Of a DNA stretch of 64,000 bases, positions 59,947 to 64,000 are shown one piece after another. Source of the DNA: an uncultured SAR86 cluster bacterium (GTDB lineage Bacteria; Pseudomonadota; Gammaproteobacteria; Magnimaribacterales; AG-339-G14); assembly GCA_902614235.1 (NCBI GenBank), contig CACMKG010000003.1, positions 56,522-120,521 on the forward strand. Direction: 5' to 3'. The notes under the pieces were generated by a model. It ran no database searches, had not been told where the DNA came from, and saw nothing but the letters and a program-made list of their open reading frames with translations. The stretch's first letter is position 1, and each line of letters starts with the position of its first letter. A program made the position numbers and the translations under genes.

Positions 59947-61116
59947 ATGAAAATTCTTTTTTTAAGTTATTACTTCGAACCAGATTTAGGAGCTGGAGCA
60001 TTTAGAAACACAGCTCTTGCAAATGAATTATCTAAAACTTATAAAGAAATCGAAATAGATGTGTGCTCAACTGCTCCTATTAGGTATGACACTTATAAAA
60101 AAACATTTAATATTAGTGAAAAAAAAGAAAATTTAATAATTAATAGATTCGAAACCGTTAAATCTTCTTCTTCATTTTTTAATCACATATTATCGTTTTT
60201 TATATTTGCATGGAAAGTTAAAAAATTTGTAAAGGGGAAAAAATATGATCTCGTTTTTGCTAGTTCTAGCAGACTCATGACAGCATTTTTGGGAGCAAAT
60301 ATAGCTAAATCTAAAAAATGCATTTTATATTTAGATATAAGAGATATTTTTAGGGACGTTTTGAGAGAAATGAATAAAGGAATTTTTTTTTTGACATTTC
60401 CTTTTTTTTATCTTATTGAAATTTATACAATCAAAAAAGCAAGAAAAATAAATTTAGTATCTGAAGGTTTTGAACCTTATTTTAAAAAAAATTTTCCTAA
60501 TTCAGATCTTTCTTTTTTTACAAATGGAATAGATGATGATTTTTTGGAGTTAAATAACAAAATTCTTAATAAAAAAAATAAAAAAATTAATATTTTATAC
60601 GCAGGAAATATAGGTCTGGGCCAATCTTTAGAAAATTTTTTACCTAAATTAGCAAAAAAATTAAAGTACTCTCATGATTTTAATGTGATAGGGGATGGAG
60701 GAAAGAAAAAAGAGCTTAAATCAAAGATTGAAGAAGATAATATCTGTAATATTATTTTAAAAAATCCAATGACAAGAGAAGATTTAATTGAAGAATATTT
60801 GAAAGCGGACATTCTCTTTTTACATTTGAACAATCTAGAAGCATTTGAAAAGGTTTTACCTTCAAAAATCTTCGAATACGCTGCAATGAATAAGCCTATT
60901 CTTGCCGGTGTATCAGGATTTGCTAAGGATTTTATGATAAAAAATATTTCCGATTGTGTGTTCTTTTCACCAGGAAAAATTGATGAAGCATATTCAGCAA
61001 TAAACAAAATTAAATTAAACGAAGAAATAAATAGGATTAAATTTGTTGAAAATTTTTCTAGAAAAAAAATTACGGTTAACTTGGCAAAGGATATTTATAG
61101 TATTTTATATGGGTAA
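59947..61116 (+). CDS. Glycosyltransferase family 4
   Basis: This 389-residue GT-B enzyme starts at ATG 59947; a TTG three codons earlier overlaps the previous gene and is less likely. It opens with MKILFLSYYFEPDLGAGAFRN, as in WbuB-like enzymes that transfer amino sugars such as FucNAc. FASSSRLMTAFLGANIAK, LDIRDIF, ILYAGNIGLGQSLENFLP and LEAFEKVLPSKIFEYAAMNKPILAGVSG follow. The last has the donor-binding Glu. The motif order is the one I know from WbuB neighbours of wecB and heparinase-like genes. Donor not proven. Confidence 0.85.
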   Translation: MKILFLSYYFEPDLGAGAFRNTALANELSKTYKEIEIDVCSTAPIRYDTYKKTFNISEKKENLIINRFETVKSSSSFFNHILSFFIFAWKVKKFVKGKKYDLVFASSSRLMTAFLGANIAKSKKCILYLDIRDIFRDVLREMNKGIFFLTFPFFYLIEIYTIKKARKINLVSEGFEPYFKKNFPNSDLSFFTNGIDDDFLELNNKILNKKNKKINILYAGNIGLGQSLENFLPKLAKKLKYSHDFNVIGDGGKKKELKSKIEEDNICNIILKNPMTREDLIEEYLKADILFLHLNNLEAFEKVLPSKIFEYAAMNKPILAGVSGFAKDFMIKNISDCVFFSPGKIDEAYSAINKIKLNEEINRIKFVENFSRKKITVNLAKDIYSILYG

Positions 61117-61122
61117 ATCTTA

Positions 61123-62370
61123 ATGTCGAAAATAATCATACAATTCAATGAAGCTAATTTTGACTTTATTTTAAAGTATTGTGAGAAATACTCGCTTCCA
61201 AACTTAAAAAAAATACTTGAATTCGAAACTAAAATTATTACATCTTCAGAAGACAAATATGAAAATTTAGAGCCTTGGATTCAGTGGTATTCTTTTTATA
61301 CCGGATTAAAATATGAAGAGCACCAAGTTGCTCATCTTGGCGATTGTCTAAAAAAACAACATATTTCTTGTTTTGACAAACAAGCTCTTAAAAAAAAGAA
61401 AGTAGGACTCTTTTCGTCAATGAACCATAAATTTAATGATAAATTTCAAATATTTATTCCAGATCCATGGACAGAAACTTTATCTGATAAATCTACTAGC
61501 TCAAAATTAGTTAGTTATGCGCTTAAATTTATCATTAACAATAACGTTAGATTTAAAATCAACTTTTACTCTCTTTTAGGAATATTTTTAATCATCTTTC
61601 CTTCTATTTTAAATTTGAAATCCCTTTTAAATGTTTTCTTAAGTTTTTTAAAAAAAGACAGGGCATCTTTAGCTGCTTATTTTGATCTGTTTTTTCTAAA
61701 ATACTGCTTGATGAGAACAAAAAAAAATAATTTAGATGAATCAATAATTTTTTTAAATGGTCTAGCTCATGTTCAACATCATTTTTTAAAAACATCTGAG
61801 TTTTCAACTAAAAAAAATCAGGAGGATCATATTTATAAATCTTTAAAAATTTATGATGAAGCTTTTTCTTTTTTAAAAAAATTAAATAATAGAGAAATAT
61901 GGTTTATTACAGGACTTACTCAAGAAGAATTTGAAGACGATCTTAATTACTGGAGATTAAGAAACCATGAAGCATTTTTTAAAAAATTAATTGATAAAAA
62001 TTTTGTGTGTTTTCCTAGAATGACAAGAGACTTTGAATTGGTTTTTAATAATGAGAAAGATGCATATGTTGCCAAAAAAGTTTTATCCCAATGTTTTGTT
62101 TTAAATAATAAGAAAAAGGAGCCTGCTTTTGGATTTTTTGATTTAAAAAATAATATTTTGTTTGGATCGTTTATTTTTTCAGGCAATGAAAGTAATGTAG
62201 AGTTAATCAGTTCAGATAAAAAAATATCTTTAGCTGGGAAAATAGACTTTGTTGCAAAGAAAGATGGAGGTCATTTAGAAAAAGGATGGGTGTTTACAAA
62301 TAGAAAATTAAATTTTAAAAACAAACATTCTCTTCCGATCTGGGAATTAAATAAACTTATCTTTGGCTAA
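61123..62370 (+). CDS. Alkaline-phosphatase-superfamily-like protein of glycan locus
   Basis: This 415-residue protein is not a clear member of a named family. It starts with IIIQFNEANFDFILKYCEKYSLPNL, then LEPWIQWYSFYTGLKYEEHQVAHLGD, which resembles the start of alkaline-phosphatase-fold enzymes (a metal-binding Asn/Glu and a helix with Thr-Gly). Later LNGLAHVQHHFLK provides histidines in the place where that superfamily binds its metals. Hydrophobic segments at about 140-175 (FYSLLGIFLIIFP) may anchor it. This combination recurs in polysaccharide loci, perhaps transferring a phosphate-linked group. The role is open. galU follows after 3 bases. Confidence 0.55.
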   Translation: MSKIIIQFNEANFDFILKYCEKYSLPNLKKILEFETKIITSSEDKYENLEPWIQWYSFYTGLKYEEHQVAHLGDCLKKQHISCFDKQALKKKKVGLFSSMNHKFNDKFQIFIPDPWTETLSDKSTSSKLVSYALKFIINNNVRFKINFYSLLGIFLIIFPSILNLKSLLNVFLSFLKKDRASLAAYFDLFFLKYCLMRTKKNNLDESIIFLNGLAHVQHHFLKTSEFSTKKNQEDHIYKSLKIYDEAFSFLKKLNNREIWFITGLTQEEFEDDLNYWRLRNHEAFFKKLIDKNFVCFPRMTRDFELVFNNEKDAYVAKKVLSQCFVLNNKKKEPAFGFFDLKNNILFGSFIFSGNESNVELISSDKKISLAGKIDFVAKKDGGHLEKGWVFTNRKLNFKNKHSLPIWELNKLIFG

Positions 62371-62373
62371 AAA

Positions 62374-63246
62374 ATGAATGAACTAAAAAAAGCAATTATT
62401 CCTATTGCAGGTCTAGGAACAAGAATGTTGCCAGCTACAAAGGCTATTCCAAAGGAAATGCTCCCTATTGCGGGAAAACCTATTATTCAATATGTAGTAG
62501 AAGAAGCTGTTGAGGCAGGTTTTAAGGAAATAGTATTTATTACTCATTCTAGCAAAACGTCAGTTGAAAACCATTTTGATACGAGTTTTGAGCTGGAAGC
62601 AGAGCTCGAAAAAAGAGTAAAAAGGTCTTTGTTGGATGAAATCAAAGCTATTTCAAACTTAAAAGTAGTTATACATAGCATAAGACAAGGTAAAGCACTG
62701 GGTCTCGGACATGCTATTCTTTGTGCGAAGTCTATTTTGAACAGTAATGAACCCTTTGCGATTATTTTGCCAGATATGCTGATAGATGGTCCTAATAAAA
62801 TAAATAATCTTTCAAAAATGAGAAAAGAATATGATTTAACCGGTAAATCATCAATTCTATTGGGAAAAGCAAAAAAGAAAGATATTAAAAAATATGGAAT
62901 TGCTAAAGTTAATAAAAATAAATTAAACCACGAGACGGATATAGTTATAAAAATAATTGAAAAACCTTCCTTAAAAAATGCTCCTTCCAATCTATTTGCT
63001 GTAGGAAGATATGTTTTTTCTTATGATTTAATTGAATTTTTATCAAAAACAAAATTTGATAAAAGTGGAGAAATTCAATTAACAGACGCTATAGAAAGTT
63101 TCCTTAAAAAAAATCAAGTAAATGCACATTATTTAAAGGGAAATTTTTATGATTGTGGAGATAAAATAGGAAATTTGATTGCAAATATCGAATATTCTAA
63201 AAAAGATCCTATTTTGAAAAAAGCAATTTTAAATCATTTAAAGTAA
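62374..63246 (+). CDS. galU: UTP-glucose-1-phosphate uridylyltransferase
   Basis: GalU makes UDP-glucose, the entry sugar for UDP-glucuronate and UDP-galactose. The 290-residue protein has the UTP-binding opening IIPIAGLGTRMLPATKAIPKEMLP, then GKPIIQYVVEEAVEAG, IRQGKALGLGHAIL, FAIILPDMLIDG, GRYVFSYDLIEFL and SGEIQLTDAI. It ends the glycan block, 3 bases after the previous gene. UDP-glucose made here could feed the short dehydrogenase at 26056, the epimerase at 43805 and Glf at 24008, which shows how the separate blocks may form one pathway. Confidence 0.94.
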   Translation: MNELKKAIIPIAGLGTRMLPATKAIPKEMLPIAGKPIIQYVVEEAVEAGFKEIVFITHSSKTSVENHFDTSFELEAELEKRVKRSLLDEIKAISNLKVVIHSIRQGKALGLGHAILCAKSILNSNEPFAIILPDMLIDGPNKINNLSKMRKEYDLTGKSSILLGKAKKKDIKKYGIAKVNKNKLNHETDIVIKIIEKPSLKNAPSNLFAVGRYVFSYDLIEFLSKTKFDKSGEIQLTDAIESFLKKNQVNAHYLKGNFYDCGDKIGNLIANIEYSKKDPILKKAILNHLK

Positions 63247-63282
63247 ATGAATTTTTAAAATATTTAAAAAACAAAAACTAGA

Positions 63283-64000
63283 TTGATAAAAATTTTAAAA
63301 TCATTCATTTCTTATTTTGGGAAAAAAAAAGAAATTTTTTTAATTAATTCTGACAAAGATAAAGATTTCGTCATTTCATTGATTGAAAATCAAGACTTAA
63401 TAGCTATAGACACTGAATTTGAATGGAGAAAAACTTATTTTCCTATTTTGTCACTAATTCAAATTGCAACAAAAAAATATATATTTTTGATAGATTGTGT
63501 TGAATGTAAAAACTTGGAATGGCTTAAAAAAATTCTAGAAAGTCATAAAAAATTGATTGTTTTTCACTCCGTAAGAAGTGATGCAACTGTTTTAAATACT
63601 AATTTAAAAATTAAGGTAAAGAATGCTTACGATGTGCAAATTGCAGAGAAAAAAATAAATGGAGGAGAAATTTTAAATTATGGAAATTTAGTAAAAAATT
63701 ACTTTTCAATTAATTTAGACAAGTCAGAAACTAATTCAAATTGGCTTAAAAGACCTCTTAATGAAAAACAATTATCTTATGCTGCGAATGATGTAAATTA
63801 TTTACTGGAACTTTATCAAAAACAAATTAAGATTTTAAAAAAACAAAATATAAAAAATGATGCTTTCCTAGAAATAAAGAAAGAAGTCCAGTTAGGAAAC
63901 CAAGAGTTGTATATTTCAAGATTAAAGAAGTTAAAAAAATATTCAAAATTTGAAAAAAAACTTTTCATGTGGAGAGAAAATTTTGCAAAAAAACAAAACA
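63283..64000 (+). CDS. rnd: Ribonuclease D, N-terminal part (3' end outside window)
   Basis: RNase D is a 3'-5' exonuclease that trims tRNA precursors. The frame is open from TTG 63283 to the end of the window, after an in-frame stop at 63265. No ATG lies between, so TTG is the only reasonable start. The DEDDy exonuclease motifs are AIDTEFEWRKTYFP (Asp and Glu), VFHSVRSDATVLN and YAANDVNYLLELY (Tyr-x3-Asp). The HRDC domains would start near the end of what is visible and lie mostly outside the window. It lies 36 bases after galU and marks return to housekeeping genes. Confidence 0.88.
   Translation, partial: MIKILKSFISYFGKKKEIFLINSDKDKDFVISLIENQDLIAIDTEFEWRKTYFPILSLIQIATKKYIFLIDCVECKNLEWLKKILESHKKLIVFHSVRSDATVLNTNLKIKVKNAYDVQIAEKKINGGEILNYGNLVKNYFSINLDKSETNSNWLKRPLNEKQLSYAANDVNYLLELYQKQIKILKKQNIKNDAFLEIKKEVQLGNQELYISRLKKLKKYSKFEKKLFMWRENFAKKQN

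Noticed and set aside
62544..62990. Minus-strand 148-codon open frame inside galU, and similar ones inside pyrF, rpsA and the GT4 at 59947
   Set aside because: They lie antisense to clearly conserved genes, have low-complexity Phe/Ser/Leu-rich translations, and are expected by chance from the codon pattern of AT-rich genes.

Overview
The window reads as chromosome of a very AT-rich, gene-dense, marine-type gammaproteobacterium. The order gyrA-serC-pheA-hisC-tyrA-aroA-cmk-rpsA-ihfB, the ubiG-phosphatase pair and uvrC-pgsA-tRNA are gammaproteobacterial arrangements of the Pseudomonas type. Very low GC (judged by eye, not counted), overlapping genes, intergenic gaps under 300 bases and no visible mobile elements suggest a streamlined SAR86-like lineage. 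That placement is inference; a gyrA or rpsA phylogeny would settle it.

Region 1 (1-22917) is housekeeping. It holds the 3' part of a glutamine-dependent NAD synthetase, scpA-scpB-rluB (chromosome condensation and rRNA pseudouridylation), a converging phosphatase-ubiG pair (probably muropeptide recycling and ubiquinone methylation), a three-gene proton-translocating transhydrogenase, gyrA, and a compact run for serine and aromatic amino acids that leads through cmk, rpsA and ihfB. After that come lapA (without lapB), pyrF, a lipoprotein gamma-glutamyltransferase, uvrC and pgsA. Several genes have TATAAT boxes so close to the start codon that leaderless mRNAs are likely.

Region 2 (22976-27024) is a pair of tRNA genes, Cys(GCA) and Leu(TAA), forced apart by four sugar genes: an epimerase, UDP-galactopyranose mutase, a probable glycosyltransferase on the minus strand and a short UDP-sugar dehydrogenase. 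A 48-codon gene remnant lies against the 3' end of tRNA-Leu.

Region 3 (27190-40610) is a nonulosonic (sialic-acid-like) sugar island. It has two NeuB-type synthases (one without the C-terminal SAF domain), two different CMP-sugar synthetases (NeuA and SpsF types), a nucleotide-sugar dehydratase, an SDR like PtmA, a 2-hydroxyacid dehydrogenase, a PhyH-methyltransferase fusion, a one-piece ABC transporter that may be the glycan flippase, glycosyltransferases and two proteins I cannot place firmly. No NeuC-type hydrolysing epimerase or DegT aminotransferase is seen.

Region 4 (40607-63246) is an O-antigen or capsule locus. A minus-strand pair (formyltransferase and DUF4910 protein) faces away from a Wzz-like chain-length gene. 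The plus strand then carries a UDP-glucuronate epimerase, glycosyltransferases, a candidate Wzy polymerase, an AsnB-type amidotransferase, a CapK-like ligase, a PHP/HisC-like pair, a fused MDR-Gfo/Idh oxidoreductase, WecB, a heparinase-like protein, an alkaline-phosphatase-like protein and GalU. The window ends inside an RNase D gene that starts at TTG.
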